DNA of 64,000 nucleotides from Selenomonas sp. WCT3 (GCA_900100835.1 FNCM01000004.1:62001-126000), one strand, 5' to 3'; shown: positions 34,758 to 43,644, counted from the first letter of the stretch. Made by a program: numbers and translations. Notes: generated by a model not told the origin, from the letters alone.

Positions 34758-35708
34758 TTGAAATGGGCAGAAGTAAGTATCCTGACCACCCATGAAGCTA
34801 CAGATGTTGTGGCGGAAATCTATCACGATATCGGTGCGCAGGGTGTCGTTATCGAGGACCCGGAACTCCTGAACAGTTATATAGATTCGGGGATGTGGGA
34901 CTTTTCCGATATCCAGCGCGCTGAAGATACAGAGATTGTTACGGTCAAGGCATACCTGCCCATGGATGAAGACCTCGATGGCAGGCTGCGGGACTTCGAA
35001 CAGCGGATCAAAAAGTTCCGTGAAGTTGAAGGCGACGGCATCACGAAGGGCTCATGCGAGATTTCCTGGAAATCGGTTCAGGATGAAGACTGGTCGGATA
35101 ACTGGAAGAAATATTTCCATCCTGAGAAAGTCGGCGGCATGATTGTCATCAAACCGACTTGGGAGGATTATACGGCAAGTCCGGACGATATCGTCATTGA
35201 ACTCGACCCTGGGGCTGCCTTTGGTACGGGAACGCATCCTACGACAGCAATGTGCATCCGCGAACTCGAAAAACTCGTGCGCGGCGGCATGCGGGTATTT
35301 GATGTCGGAACGGGGTCCGGTGTGCTCTCGATTGCGGCAGCTAAGCTCGGTGCCAGCGATGTGACAGCTATGGACTATGACCGCACGGCCGTTAATGTGG
35401 CGGCGGAAAATATCCGTGAAAATCACGTAGAGGATATTGTAAAGACTGGTATCAGTGATATTTTGAAGTCCTTCGACGGCAAGGCTGACCTCGTCGTGGC
35501 CAATATCATTGCCGATATTATCATCCGCCTGTTTGAGGAGCTCGATGCACATCTGGCCCCAGGCGGCAAATTGCTGGCGTCGGGAATTATCACTGAACGG
35601 GTGGCTGATGTTACGGAAGCCTGCATTGCCAATGGCTTTGTCGTCGATAAGGTCATCGAAGAGAAAGGCTGGGCGGCAATGGTCATCAGCCGCGGAGAAG
35701 ACAAATGA
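34758..35708 (+). CDS. prmA: Ribosomal protein L11 methyltransferase
   Basis: 316 residues from the TTG at 34758, which has AAGGAGCG about 9 bases upstream. SAM-dependent methyltransferase with LDPGAAFGTGTHPTTAMCI, the SAM loop VGTGSGVLSIAAAKLG and NPPY-like VANIIADIII. PrmA trimethylates L11 amino groups. The N-terminal domain (about 1-110; MKWAEVSILTTHEATDVVAE) is of the kind that binds L11. Operon partners rsmE and mtaB are also modification enzymes of the translation apparatus. The stop overlaps rsmE (ATGA). Confidence 0.95.
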   Translation: MKWAEVSILTTHEATDVVAEIYHDIGAQGVVIEDPELLNSYIDSGMWDFSDIQRAEDTEIVTVKAYLPMDEDLDGRLRDFEQRIKKFREVEGDGITKGSCEISWKSVQDEDWSDNWKKYFHPEKVGGMIVIKPTWEDYTASPDDIVIELDPGAAFGTGTHPTTAMCIRELEKLVRGGMRVFDVGTGSGVLSIAAAKLGASDVTAMDYDRTAVNVAAENIRENHVEDIVKTGISDILKSFDGKADLVVANIIADIIIRLFEELDAHLAPGGKLLASGIITERVADVTEACIANGFVVDKVIEEKGWAAMVISRGEDK

Positions 35709-36442
35709 GGCGTTTGTTTTATAAGGGTCGGCTGGCCGATACCGTTGAGATTACGGGCAGCGATGCCCATCATCTGATGCACGTCATGCGGGCAAAAGCC
35801 GGCCAGCAAATCATTCTGGTAGACGATGCCAATCAGGTAGCCCGCATGGAGATGACGGCTTTTTGCGAAGACGCGGTGACGCTTACGCTTTTGGAACGGC
35901 TGCAAGCCGATACCGAATCACCCATTGACCTGATACTAGCCCAATGCCTGTTAAAGTCCGATAAGATGGACATGGTCGTGCAGAAAGCCGTGGAGCTGGG
36001 AGCAGTAGGTGTCATTCCGGTCCGCAGCCAGAATTGTGTCGTGCGCTATGATGCAAAAAAAGCAGCTGCCCGCCAGCAGCGCTGGCAAAAGATTGCCGAT
36101 GAAGCGGCAAAGCAATGTGGAAGGACGGCACTCTTGGAAGTGGCTCCGGTAACCGACATCAAATCGTTGCTGGAATCGGAAAATGGGCAGCAGGACAGCG
36201 TGCTGGTTTTCTTTTATGAAAATGAAGACCAACAAACGGTTAAGGATTATTTGCAAAAGATTACTGCTAGACGCATTGTGCTGCTGGTTGGTCCCGAAGG
36301 CGGCTTCTCATTGGAAGAAGCCAAGGCCGTAGAAGAGGCTGGAGGCAAAAGCGTAACGCTGGGACCTCGGATATTGCGCGCGGAAACAGCAGCACTGACG
36401 GCGATGTCCGTCGTTCAATACGAATGTGGAGATTTAGGATAA
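35705..36442 (+). CDS. rsmE: 16S rRNA (uracil-1498-N3)-methyltransferase
   Basis: 245 residues of the SPOUT class. N-terminal PUA-like part (1-70; RRLFYKGRLADTVEITGSDAHHLMHVMR), then the SPOUT core with QCLLKSDKMDMVVQKAVELG, the SAM-pocket loop LLVGPEGGFSLEEA, and LGPRILRAETAAL. It methylates U1498 of 16S rRNA. Its start codon overlaps the prmA stop, an arrangement widespread in bacteria. mtaB begins 14 bases after its stop. Confidence 0.95.
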   Translation: MRRLFYKGRLADTVEITGSDAHHLMHVMRAKAGQQIILVDDANQVARMEMTAFCEDAVTLTLLERLQADTESPIDLILAQCLLKSDKMDMVVQKAVELGAVGVIPVRSQNCVVRYDAKKAAARQQRWQKIADEAAKQCGRTALLEVAPVTDIKSLLESENGQQDSVLVFFYENEDQQTVKDYLQKITARRIVLLVGPEGGFSLEEAKAVEEAGGKSVTLGPRILRAETAALTAMSVVQYECGDLG

Positions 36443-36456
36443 GGAGGATTTTTACC

Positions 36457-37761
36457 TTGCCAAAGGTGGCATTAACAACACTGGGGTGCAAAGTCAACCA
36501 GTTTGAAACGGAAACGATGGAAGGTCTGTTCAAGCAGAAGGGCTATGAGATTGTGCCCTTTGACGAAACGGCAGACTTCTATGTTATCAATACCTGCTCC
36601 GTCACCAGCCTTGGTGATCGCAAATCCCGTCAGATTATTCGCCGGGCAAAACGGCAGAACGAGCAGGCAATCATTGCGGTATGCGGCTGCTATGCTCAGG
36701 TTCATCCGGAAGAAATCAAAGCGATTGAAGGGGTCCGGGTAGTCCTGGGAACGAAAGAGCGTAGCCGCATCGTCGAGTACGTGGAACAGGCGGCGCGGGA
36801 AGATGGGATTCTCGATGAGGTGGGCAATATCATGGAGGCCCGCGACTTTGAAGATATTCCCCTCTACGATATGCCACAGCGCACCCGGGCATTCCTGAAA
36901 ATCGAAGATGGGTGCCAGAATTTCTGTTCCTATTGCATTATTCCCTACGCCCGGGGCCCGGTAAAATCCCGGCAGTTGGATAAGATTCATGCTGAGGCTA
37001 AAAAACTGGTGGACGCTGGTTTTAAGGAAATCGTTTTGACGGGAATTCACCTGGGGGCCTACGGTCGTGATTTGCCAGAGGAGGTCAATCTGGCCGACGC
37101 CTGCCGGGAAGTGCTGAAGGTAGCGGGCTTAAAGCGGCTTCGTTTGGGGTCGTTGGAATCCATCGAGCTTTCCCCAGAACTATTTGAACTCATTCGTCAG
37201 GACGAACGCTTCTGTGCCCATCTCCATCTGCCCTTGCAGGCAGGTTCGGATTCGGTGCTCAAGGATATGAACCGTCATTATGATACGGCAGAATTTGCCC
37301 GTCTCATTGAACATGTGGAGAAGGAAGTTCCAGGGGTGGCGGTATCCACGGATATCATTGTGGGCTTCCCAGGGGAGACCGAAGAACAATTCCAGCAGGG
37401 ATTGGATTTTGTGGCGAAGATGAATTTTTCCCGTATGCATGTATTCCCCTATTCCCGCCGCAGCGGGACGCCAGCGGCCGAGCGGAAGGATCAGATTCCT
37501 GAGCCGGTGAAAAAGGAACGGGTTCACCGCATGCAGGCACTGGCGGCCAGCAAGACCGAAGAGTTCCACCGCATGTTTATCGGTAAGACCATGCGGGTCC
37601 TGTTTGAGACCAACAATGAAGGAATTACGGATGGTCTTACGGACAATTACATTCGCGTATACACCGATGATGCCGTTATTTGTGGCGACCTTTATGAGGT
37701 GCGTTTGGAACGGCTTTATAAAGATGGCGTCTTCGGTAAAGTCGTAGAAAAGGTAAAATAA
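36457..37761 (+). CDS. mtaB: tRNA t6A(37)-methylthiotransferase MtaB
   Basis: 434 residues from the TTG at 36457 (AAGGAGG at 36441-36447). MiaB-like architecture: N-terminal UPF0004 domain with three Cys (LGCKVNQFE, NTCSVTSLGD, GCYAQ), radical SAM motif CQNFCSYCIIPYARG, and a C-terminal TRAM-like end (LFETNNEGITDGLTDNYIRV). The short length and KVNQFETE pattern fit MtaB, which adds a methylthio group to t6A in tRNA-Lys, rather than MiaB or RimO. Two iron-sulfur clusters are expected. Confidence 0.93.
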   Translation: MPKVALTTLGCKVNQFETETMEGLFKQKGYEIVPFDETADFYVINTCSVTSLGDRKSRQIIRRAKRQNEQAIIAVCGCYAQVHPEEIKAIEGVRVVLGTKERSRIVEYVEQAAREDGILDEVGNIMEARDFEDIPLYDMPQRTRAFLKIEDGCQNFCSYCIIPYARGPVKSRQLDKIHAEAKKLVDAGFKEIVLTGIHLGAYGRDLPEEVNLADACREVLKVAGLKRLRLGSLESIELSPELFELIRQDERFCAHLHLPLQAGSDSVLKDMNRHYDTAEFARLIEHVEKEVPGVAVSTDIIVGFPGETEEQFQQGLDFVAKMNFSRMHVFPYSRRSGTPAAERKDQIPEPVKKERVHRMQALAASKTEEFHRMFIGKTMRVLFETNNEGITDGLTDNYIRVYTDDAVICGDLYEVRLERLYKDGVFGKVVEKVK

Positions 37762-37876
37762 AATTCCGTATTAAGCAGGTAATTCGCTTTTGGTGGCGAA
37801 TTATTATAGATGTATCCGGTTTATGCGCAGTATTTGCCATTATGGACGGATAAATCCAACAAGGGAGGTGTTAAAG

Positions 37877-38224
37877 ATGGCAGATTGTATTTTTTGCAAG
37901 ATTGCTCATAAGGAGATTCCTTCAAATCTTGTCTACGAAGATGATCAGGTGGTAGCATTCAAGGATTTGGAACCGCAGGCTCCAGTCCATGTGCTGGTCA
38001 TTCCCAAGAAACATGTGGAAAGTGTCCTGGCTTTTACGAAGGAAGACAAGGATTTGGCGGCACATATCCTGGTGGATGTAATCCCGCAGCTGGCTCGTGA
38101 ACTGGGTGTAGATGAGAAGGGATTCCGCGTTGTCACCAATACGGGCGACGAAGGCGGGCAGAGCGTCAAACATCTGCATTTCCACCTCCTGGGCGGCCGT
38201 TCCCTGCAGTGGCCTCCAGGCTAA
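37877..38224 (+). CDS. HIT family nucleotide-binding protein (HinT-like)
   Basis: 115 residues. Begins MADCIFCKIAHKEIPS (zinc-type Cys pair) and ends with the histidine triad KHLHFHLLGGR. Such Hint proteins hydrolyse phosphoramidates and AMP-lysine-type adenylates; the physiological substrate is usually unknown. The ATG at 37877 follows GGGAGGTG; a longer reading from 37790 has a non-family N-terminus. 115 bases upstream have no clear promoter and it may be co-transcribed with mtaB. Confidence 0.93.
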   Translation: MADCIFCKIAHKEIPSNLVYEDDQVVAFKDLEPQAPVHVLVIPKKHVESVLAFTKEDKDLAAHILVDVIPQLARELGVDEKGFRVVTNTGDEGGQSVKHLHFHLLGGRSLQWPPG

Positions 38225-38235
38225 TCAGTTTGTGG

Positions 38236-38265
38236 TTGACATGGCTGCGCCAGCTGATGTATAAT
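38236..38265 (+). promoter_or_regulatory. Promoter of rpsU-yqeY
   Basis: TTGACA (38236-38241), 18-bp spacer, TATAAT (38260-38265): consensus boxes, directly after the HIT gene stop. Confidence 0.85.
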
Positions 38266-38323
38266 TGTGTGGTGTAGTTATGAAACACAAACTCCCAAGT
38301 TAAGTGGAGGGGGGGAAAAATAG

Positions 38324-38506
38324 ATGGCAAACGAAATCAAAGTTGGTAAAAATGAATCAATCGATAGTGCTCTCCGCCGCTTCAAGCGTATGTCCCAGAA
38401 AGCTGGTACGCTTGCTGAAGTGAGAAAACGTGAACATTACGAGAAACCGAGCGTTCGCCGCAAGAAGAAATCTGAGGCAGCTCGTAAACGCAAGTTCCGC
38501 GGCTAA
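38324..38506 (+). CDS. rpsU: 30S ribosomal protein S21
   Basis: 60 residues; the conserved S21 sequence begins [21 protein letters not shown] and ends in the very basic [15 protein letters not shown]21 sits near the anti-Shine-Dalgarno end of 16S rRNA. The ribosome binding site is a run of eight G residues interrupted once (GGAGGGGGGG). Terminator 15 bases after its stop should make rpsU more abundant than yqeY. Confidence 0.97.
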   Translation: MANEIKVGKNESIDSALRRFKRMSQKAGTLAEVRKREHYEKPSVRRKKKSEAARKRKFRG

Positions 38507-38521
38507 TCCTAGGTTTTTGCG

Positions 38522-38559
38522 TGAGGCGCCTGTCTTATGGACAGGCGCCTCATTTTATT
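38522..38559 (+). terminator. Rho-independent terminator after rpsU
   Basis: TGAGGCGCCTGTC (38522-38534) pairs with GACAGGCGCCTCA (38540-38552), then TTTTATTTT. Confidence 0.85.
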
Positions 38560-38581
38560 TTGATAGAAAGAAGGAAATACG

Positions 38582-39028
38582 ATGTCTCTGAAAGAACAGT
38601 TGACGAATGATATGAAAGAAGCCATGAAAAATCATGAGAAGGATCGCCTGGCAGTTATCCGCATGGTTCGTGGTGCAATCCGCCAGCAGGAAATCGATGG
38701 ACAGAAGGAACTGGGTGATGAGGATGTCATTGCGGTACTGAGCAAAGAAGTCAAAATGCGCAAGGATTCCATAGAGGAGTTCAAAAAGGGCGGCCGTGAG
38801 GATTTGGTGGAGAAAACCCAGGCAGAAATTGATGTACTGCTTCCGTACTTACCGGCTCAGCTGTCGGAAGAGGAAGTACGTGAATTGGTCAAGGCTGCTG
38901 TCGAGCAGACTGGTGCCGCTTCGCCGAAAGATATGGGCAAGGTTATGGGTGTTCTGATGCCAAAGGTAAAAGGGCGTGCCGATGGTAAAATGGTTAATAC
39001 GATTGTCCGCAGCTTTTTGCAGGGTTAA
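38582..39028 (+). CDS. yqeY: YqeY/GatB-tail-like protein
   Basis: 148 residues, the normal YqeY length. Contains the YqeY pattern: KEAMKNHEKDRLAVIRMVRGAIRQQEID, then EEFKKGGREDLVEKTQAEIDVLLPYLPAQLSEEE, and PKDMGKVMGVLMPKVKGRADGKMVN. The fold is the tail domain shared with GatB and some glutaminyl-tRNA synthetases, where it helps bind tRNA. Its exact role alone is not established. The rpsU-yqeY order is common in Firmicutes. The window also encodes a GlnRS at 55849, which lacks a YqeY fusion. Confidence 0.93.
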   Translation: MSLKEQLTNDMKEAMKNHEKDRLAVIRMVRGAIRQQEIDGQKELGDEDVIAVLSKEVKMRKDSIEEFKKGGREDLVEKTQAEIDVLLPYLPAQLSEEEVRELVKAAVEQTGAASPKDMGKVMGVLMPKVKGRADGKMVNTIVRSFLQG

Positions 39029-39076
39029 GGAAATTGTTGGTGTCTAATGAAACTCCAAGGAAAAACTAATGAACAT

Positions 39077-39130
39077 AATAACTGTTATTTAGGAAAGGTT
39101 AACATGGCAATGATACAGTATGCATGTTAA
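39077..39130 (+). promoter_or_regulatory. Palindromes upstream of the outer-membrane protein gene
   Basis: AATAAC-T-GTTATT (39077-39089) and TTAACATG (39099-39106) with CATGTTAA (39123-39130, 16-base spacer). They could be regulator sites or RNA hairpins; no convincing -35 and -10 pair was identified. Confidence 0.35.
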
Positions 39131-39174
39131 ATGATTGTTTATCTGTTGTTCATGAAGTTTGGAGGATCAATTCA

Positions 39175-39771
39175 ATGAAGAAGAAGGCTTTATTTGCTGC
39201 GGTTATGGGGATTACCATGTGTGCTGGTACGGGCTTTGCTGCACCGGCTACGAATTACGATGCTGGCGCTGTTACGGTTGAGGCAGGTATGAGCGTTGCT
39301 CCGGATATGCAGATCAACGGTTTTTCCGGCGATGATAAGACTCGACCCTATGCAGGTGCTACGGTTGGTCTTGGCAGCAATTTTGCACTTCAGTATAAAT
39401 ATGCCGATAACAAGGCAAGCAATGTTGGTATGAGAATGCAGGAGTTCAACCTGAACTATCAGGCTGGTAAAAACACCTACATCTATGCCGGCAACCTGAA
39501 TGTCAAAGGTACTTCGGCTGCATCGGGCATTTCCGATAACCGTGTGCAGGTTGGCGTTAAGTACGTCGCTCCGGCTGGTGATAAGACGAACTGGTGGGTT
39601 GGCGGCGCCGTTGGCGATGACCTTTGGCGTGCAGAAATCGGCGGTTCCTATGCGCTGGCTCCGAATGTAGATTGGGATCTTTCTTATCAGTATACGGATG
39701 CCAAAAATGTCGATGATCGGGTTGATGTCAAGACCAGAGGCCTTTACACGGGCCTGACGTTCAAACTCTAA
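39175..39771 (+). CDS. Small outer-membrane beta-barrel protein (porin-like)
   Basis: 198 residues. Signal peptide about 1-22 (KKKALFAAVMGITMCAGTGFA), then repeats of alternating polar and apolar residues typical of amphipathic strands (FALQYKYADN, MRMQEFNLNYQAG, TYIYAGNLNV, NRVQVGVKYVA, WWVGGAVG, WDLSYQY), and a C-terminal strand LYTGLTFKL. No surface-layer homology domain is seen. The presence of such a barrel is evidence for a second membrane. It may be a small porin or OmpX-like adhesin; no family name is claimed. ATG with GGAGG. Confidence 0.8.
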   Translation: MKKKALFAAVMGITMCAGTGFAAPATNYDAGAVTVEAGMSVAPDMQINGFSGDDKTRPYAGATVGLGSNFALQYKYADNKASNVGMRMQEFNLNYQAGKNTYIYAGNLNVKGTSAASGISDNRVQVGVKYVAPAGDKTNWWVGGAVGDDLWRAEIGGSYALAPNVDWDLSYQYTDAKNVDDRVDVKTRGLYTGLTFKL

Positions 39772-39797
39772 TTGAATTGAATGGTGCCAAAGATAAG

Positions 39798-39824
39798 GGC
39801 AACAGGTAACACCTGTTGCCTTTT
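39798..39824 (+). terminator. Rho-independent terminator of the barrel gene
   Basis: GGCAACAGGT (39798-39807), loop AAC, ACCTGTTGCC (39811-39820), then TTTTCTG. Confidence 0.85.
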
Positions 39825-39883
39825 CTGTGTGTAAGCAGGTGATTTCCTTTGGGCAGGGAATATAGTATTAGGAGGTGATATCG

Positions 39884-40513
39884 ATGGATGTGGTGAGTAT
39901 TCCTGCGCTGCAGGTTTTACTGCTGGCGATTATGTTCCTGGCGGTTTTGGTGGAAATAAAAACCGGCGGGATGGGCGCTGGCGTGTTGTTGGGGCTGGTA
40001 GCAGCAGCGGTGTTTTGGGGAAGCCAATATGTAAGGGGCTTAGTAGACCTCTATCAGATTGCCATGTTCTTGGCGGGAATCCTTTGCATTGTTTTTGAGA
40101 TGCTCATGCCGACGATAGGGCTCTTGGCTGGCGTTGGTGTGGCCGCAATGCTATACAGTGTGGTACTGGCACTGGGGGGCGATATTCAGGCTATCTACGC
40201 GATGCTGATTGCCTTCGTGGTATCGGTAGCAGGCTTTGCCCTGATTGTAAAACGCCTTCCTTCCAGCAGGCTTTGGAATAAGGTGGTTTTGAAGGATCAG
40301 TCCGAATCTGCCCGAGGGTATGTCAGCACAACACCCAAACAGTCTTTGCTGGGTAAAGAGGGAGAAGTGTTAAGTGAACTGCGCCCATCCGGCGCGGTGC
40401 TCCTCGATGGCGTTCCCGTGGATGTGATTTCCGAAGGGGCTTTTATCCCCAAGGGGGAAAAAGTACGGGTAGTAGCCGTTGAAGGTGTTCGGGTAGTAGT
40501 TCGTAAAGTTTAA
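39884..40513 (+). CDS. NfeD family membrane protein
   Basis: 209 residues. Three or four hydrophobic helices in the first ~125 residues (LQVLLLAIMFLAVLVEI, GVLLGLVAAAVFWG, IAMFLAGILCIVFEMLMP, AMLIAFVVSVAGFALIV) and a C-terminal OB-fold segment (LLGKEGEVLSELRPSGAVLLDGVPVDVI, then KVRVVAVEGVRVVVRK). This is the short NfeD form without a ClpP-like protease domain. NfeD proteins pair with SPFH proteins, and floA is 18 bases downstream. Start ATG 39884 with AGGAGGTGAT. Confidence 0.9.
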   Translation: MDVVSIPALQVLLLAIMFLAVLVEIKTGGMGAGVLLGLVAAAVFWGSQYVRGLVDLYQIAMFLAGILCIVFEMLMPTIGLLAGVGVAAMLYSVVLALGGDIQAIYAMLIAFVVSVAGFALIVKRLPSSRLWNKVVLKDQSESARGYVSTTPKQSLLGKEGEVLSELRPSGAVLLDGVPVDVISEGAFIPKGEKVRVVAVEGVRVVVRKV

Positions 40514-40531
40514 TTTTCTGGAGGTATTGTT

Positions 40532-41536
40532 ATGGTCGGAATAATCGGATCGGGTTTTTTCCTGGTATTACTCATTGCTTTTGTCATGATATTTTTGCAT
40601 TTCGTGCCGCTGGGGCTATGGATTTCGGCGCTGGCTGCCGATGTTCGGGTAGGAATTGTCACGCTGGTTGGTATGCGCATGCGCCGGGTTCCGCCGGCAA
40701 AGATTATCCTGCCCCTTATCAAGGCCAATAAAGCCGGTCTGAATGTGGCGGTTAATCAGCTTGAGGCCCACTATTTGGCTGGCGGTAATGTCGATAAGGT
40801 GGTAGATGCGCTGATAGCGGCTCACCGTGCCCAGATCCCCCTGCCCTTTGAGCGCTCGGCTGCCATTGATCTGGCAGGCCGTGATGTATTGGAAGCTGTG
40901 CAGATGAGTGTAAACCCGAAGGTTATCGAGACGCCGGTGGTTTCGGCGGTGGCCAAGAATGGTATCGAGCTTAAGATTAAGGCCCGTGTCACGGTTCGTG
41001 CCAACATCGACCGCCTGGTGGGTGGTGCCGGTGAACCCACGATCATTGCCCGTGTTGGTGAAGGCATTGTTACAACAGTAGGTTCTTCGGAAAGTCATAA
41101 TGATGTGTTGGCCAATCCGGACGATATTTCGAAGACGGTACTGGGCAAAGGTCTCGATGCCGGTACTGCTTTTGAAATCCTCTCCATTGATATTGCCGAT
41201 GTGGATGTAGGGCGCAATATCGGTGCAGAACTCCAGACGGATCAGGCCGAGGCAGACAAGCGCATTGCTCAGGCCAAGGCGGAGGAACGCCGTGCTATGG
41301 CCGTAGCCAAAGAGCAGGAAATGAAGGCTTATACCCAGGAGATGGAAGCTAAAGTTGTCGAGGCTCAGGCCGAAGTTCCTCATGCTATGGCCCAGGCTCT
41401 GCGCGAAGGCAAACTAGGAGTTATGGATTATTACAATTTGAACAACGTTCAGGCAGATACGGATATGCGCAATGCCATTAGTGCCTCTGGCGAAGGACAA
41501 GGGAAGCTCCAGGCACCAACGGCGCCAGTAAAGTAA
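40532..41536 (+). CDS. floA: Flotillin-like protein FloA (SPFH)
   Basis: 334 residues. One N-terminal membrane-inserted segment (about 5-30), then the FloA-specific sequence [19 protein letters not shown], the SPFH domain, and an EA-rich coiled coil (about 245-290; [29 protein letters not shown]) as in flotillins. FloA scaffolds assemble into functional membrane microdomains and partner with NfeD. The C-terminus ends in a short polar tail. Strong resemblance to YqfA/FloA of Bacillus. Confidence 0.94.
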   Translation: MVGIIGSGFFLVLLIAFVMIFLHFVPLGLWISALAADVRVGIVTLVGMRMRRVPPAKIILPLIKANKAGLNVAVNQLEAHYLAGGNVDKVVDALIAAHRAQIPLPFERSAAIDLAGRDVLEAVQMSVNPKVIETPVVSAVAKNGIELKIKARVTVRANIDRLVGGAGEPTIIARVGEGIVTTVGSSESHNDVLANPDDISKTVLGKGLDAGTAFEILSIDIADVDVGRNIGAELQTDQAEADKRIAQAKAEERRAMAVAKEQEMKAYTQEMEAKVVEAQAEVPHAMAQALREGKLGVMDYYNLNNVQADTDMRNAISASGEGQGKLQAPTAPVK

Positions 41537-41546
41537 GGAGGTCATC

Positions 41547-41993
41547 ATGGAATCAATCCTGATGATTATCGTATTTGTCTTGTTTGCCGTGCTGTCGGAT
41601 AAAAGTGGCAGCAAGAAAAAAGCCCCAGTGCCAAGACCGGAAAATTCAGCGGCGAAAACCAGCGGAAATCTGGGGTTCAAGATTCCGGAATTGCGCAATG
41701 CGCCGGATTCATCGAAGCGGGATGCGGAATGGATACGTCTGCAGGAACAAGCATACCGGAAAGAGCAAGAGGCGAAGCGGCGCGAGGCGGAATACAAGAA
41801 ACAGCGCTTGCAGCAGGAAGCAGATATTCGGGCGGCTGAGGAAGCTGCTTATGAGGTGCAGGCGAAATTGGTTAGTGTTTCCAAAAGAAAACCCAAATTA
41901 CAAATTCCTGTCCTTACCCCTGAAACGGCGCAGCAGGCAGTAGTTTTTGCGGAAATCCTTGGCCGGCCGAAGGCTTATCGTAGACGCCGTTAA
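41547..41993 (+). CDS. Small membrane-anchored coiled-coil protein, third gene of the nfeD-floA operon
   Basis: 148 residues. N-terminal hydrophobic segment (about 4-16, MIIVFVLFAVLSD), a short basic/proline stretch, then a charged helix about residues 55-112 (RLQEQAYRKEQEAKRREAEYKKQRLQQEADIRAAEEAAY) predicted to form a coiled coil, and a basic C-terminus (YRRRR). No known family recognised. It starts 10 bases after floA with TAAGGAGGT, so it is surely co-transcribed. A role at FloA membrane assemblies is inference from context only. Confidence 0.78.
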   Translation: MESILMIIVFVLFAVLSDKSGSKKKAPVPRPENSAAKTSGNLGFKIPELRNAPDSSKRDAEWIRLQEQAYRKEQEAKRREAEYKKQRLQQEADIRAAEEAAYEVQAKLVSVSKRKPKLQIPVLTPETAQQAVVFAEILGRPKAYRRRR

Positions 41994-42017
41994 CGATAAA
42001 TTTTATGCGTTTTATCG

Positions 42018-42046
42018 ATGACAAAAATGGGTATTTGTAGTAAAAT
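42018..42046 (+). promoter_or_regulatory. Possible promoter of the polyprenyl synthase-tat operon
   Basis: ATGACA (42018-42023), 17-bp spacer, TAAAAT (42041-42046), about 50 bases before the start codon. Confidence 0.45.
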
Positions 42047-42096
42047 AGAACAATATGCTATGAAGAAAGAAATACGAATTTTTGTAGGTGATAAGC

Positions 42097-43068
42097 GTGT
42101 CAAACTCCATGTTTGATGTTATACAAGAGGATATAGAGAAGCTCAATGAGGGCTTGATTGGTGCAGTGTCCTCGCCAGTAGACCTGGTGACGGAAATCGG
42201 TACGCATCTGGTGACGGCCGGTGGCAAACGCATTCGTCCGGCTCTTTGCCTGCTGGCTGCTCATGGCGGCCCCGCTTACAGCCTGGAACGGCTGCTGCCG
42301 CTAGCTGAGGCCCTAGAGCTCATCCATACGGCATCTTTGGTACACGATGATGTTATCGATGAGGCAGATACGCGCCGCGGCTGCATTACGGCAAATGCCA
42401 AATGGGATAATCAAGTGGCAATTTTGAGCGGTGACTATATCTTTGCGAAGGCATTTGGTCTCATTGCCGATGGCGAATATGGAAATTATGTATCAAAGCG
42501 GCTGGCTGATTTAGTCTGCAATTTGAGCGTTGGGGAGATTATCCAGAACCATACGGTTTATCATGCGGTAAAGGATTTGGATAACTACTACAATCGCATT
42601 CAGAAGAAAACGGCGGACTTTTTGGAGATATGCTGTGAACTCGGTGCCTATGTGGGCGGGTTCGAGCAAGAGGAAGTTCGCCGCCTGGCTGAATACGGCC
42701 ATTGCATTGGCATGGCCTTCCAGATTACCGATGATTTGCTGGATATCCTGCAGACCTCGGAGAAAATCGGCAAACCGGCAGGCAATGACATCCGCCAGGG
42801 AATTGTCACGTTGCCGGTTATCCATGCCCTTAATGTAAGCGCGGATGCTGCTGAGCTTGAGAATATCGTGACGGACCCCGCTATGACGGATGAAATGGTG
42901 GCGCGGGCCTTGGCAATCGTCAAGGCAACCGATGGCGTTGAGATTGCTAAGGCCAAGGTGGAGGAATATCTCGACCGTGCCCGTGAGGTACTGCCGGAGA
43001 GCCTGGCGCTGGAAATTCGCGAGGCCTTTGTCATGGTGGCGGACTTTATTGGCGACCGTGATTTTTGA
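42097..43068 (+). CDS. Long-chain polyprenyl diphosphate synthase (quinone side chain)
   Basis: 323 residues from GTG 42097 (AGGTG 6 bases upstream). The two Asp-rich motifs, DDVIDEAD (84-91) and DDLLD (212-216), bind the Mg-diphosphates of isopentenyl and allylic substrates. Other conserved pieces: GGKRIRP, LVHDDVIDEADTRRG, LSGDYIFAKAF and FQITDDLLDI. Product chain length cannot be read off. The genes ubiD and ubiA further downstream make it the likely source of the menaquinone tail. A second promoter lies before the second tatA. Confidence 0.92.
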   Translation: MSNSMFDVIQEDIEKLNEGLIGAVSSPVDLVTEIGTHLVTAGGKRIRPALCLLAAHGGPAYSLERLLPLAEALELIHTASLVHDDVIDEADTRRGCITANAKWDNQVAILSGDYIFAKAFGLIADGEYGNYVSKRLADLVCNLSVGEIIQNHTVYHAVKDLDNYYNRIQKKTADFLEICCELGAYVGGFEQEEVRRLAEYGHCIGMAFQITDDLLDILQTSEKIGKPAGNDIRQGIVTLPVIHALNVSADAAELENIVTDPAMTDEMVARALAIVKATDGVEIAKAKVEEYLDRAREVLPESLALEIREAFVMVADFIGDRDF

Positions 43069-43106
43069 TGGATTAGAGATTTGGGAATGTATGGAGGAAG
43101 ATAATT

Positions 43107-43466
43107 ATGTTGAGTGCTCCTGAACTTATCATGATTTTGGTAGTGGGGTTGGTGGTTTTTGGCCCAGGTAAGCTCCCTGAGGTAGCCCGTTCCTTAGGCA
43201 AGGGGGTTCGGGAATTCAAAAAGGCGACCAATGCACTTTCACAGGCAATCAATGCACCGGAGCAGGCTCCCGTACAGCAGCAGGCGACAGCTCAGCCCCA
43301 GGCGCAGCAGCCGGCACCAACTGCTCCGGAGCCTACGGTAAATGCGGCGGCTGAACAGCCCGCTTCAAAGGAGGCTTCGCAGCCTGCTGCTCCGGCTTAT
43401 CAGGCTCCAACTCAGGAATCCGTGCGTCAGCAGATTCAGGAGCAGGCTGGGAAAAAAGCAGAATAA
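43107..43466 (+). CDS. tatA: Sec-independent protein translocase TatA/TatB-like subunit (1), with long Pro/Gln/Ala tail
   Basis: 119 residues: one membrane helix (about 4-20), the hinge VFGPGKLPEVARSLGKGVREFKK with conserved Phe-Gly-Pro and amphipathic helix, then a disordered tail rich in Ala, Gln and Pro (about 55-119). TatA oligomers form the passage for folded Tat substrates; the longer tail recalls TatB. A terminator follows, so it is separated transcriptionally from the next tatA. GGAGG before the ATG. Confidence 0.9.
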   Translation: MLSAPELIMILVVGLVVFGPGKLPEVARSLGKGVREFKKATNALSQAINAPEQAPVQQQATAQPQAQQPAPTAPEPTVNAAAEQPASKEASQPAAPAYQAPTQESVRQQIQEQAGKKAE

Positions 43467-43480
43467 ATTGTTGACCGTGA

Positions 43481-43517
43481 AAAAACCATCATTGTCTGTG
43501 GCAATGATGGTTTTTAT
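43481..43517 (+). terminator. Rho-independent terminator after the first tatA
   Basis: AAAAACCATCATTG (43481-43494), a 7-base loop, CAATGATGGTTTTT (43502-43515), then AT. A-rich left arm also makes it bidirectional in appearance. Confidence 0.8.
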
Positions 43518-43562
43518 TATATCCATCATAAGGATTTCATATGATAGGCCCAATATGTTTCG

Positions 43563-43591
43563 TTGAGATTTTTATGTTTTTTCGTTATAAT
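43563..43591 (+). promoter_or_regulatory. Promoter of tatA(2)-tatC-ubiD-ubiA
   Basis: TTGAGA (43563-43568), 17-bp spacer, TATAAT (43586-43591), 54 bases before the second tatA start. Confidence 0.7.
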
Positions 43592-43644
43592 AAAAAAGAG
43601 AAAATATAATCGCGTAGATGAATTGTTTTTTAGGAGGATTTTTT

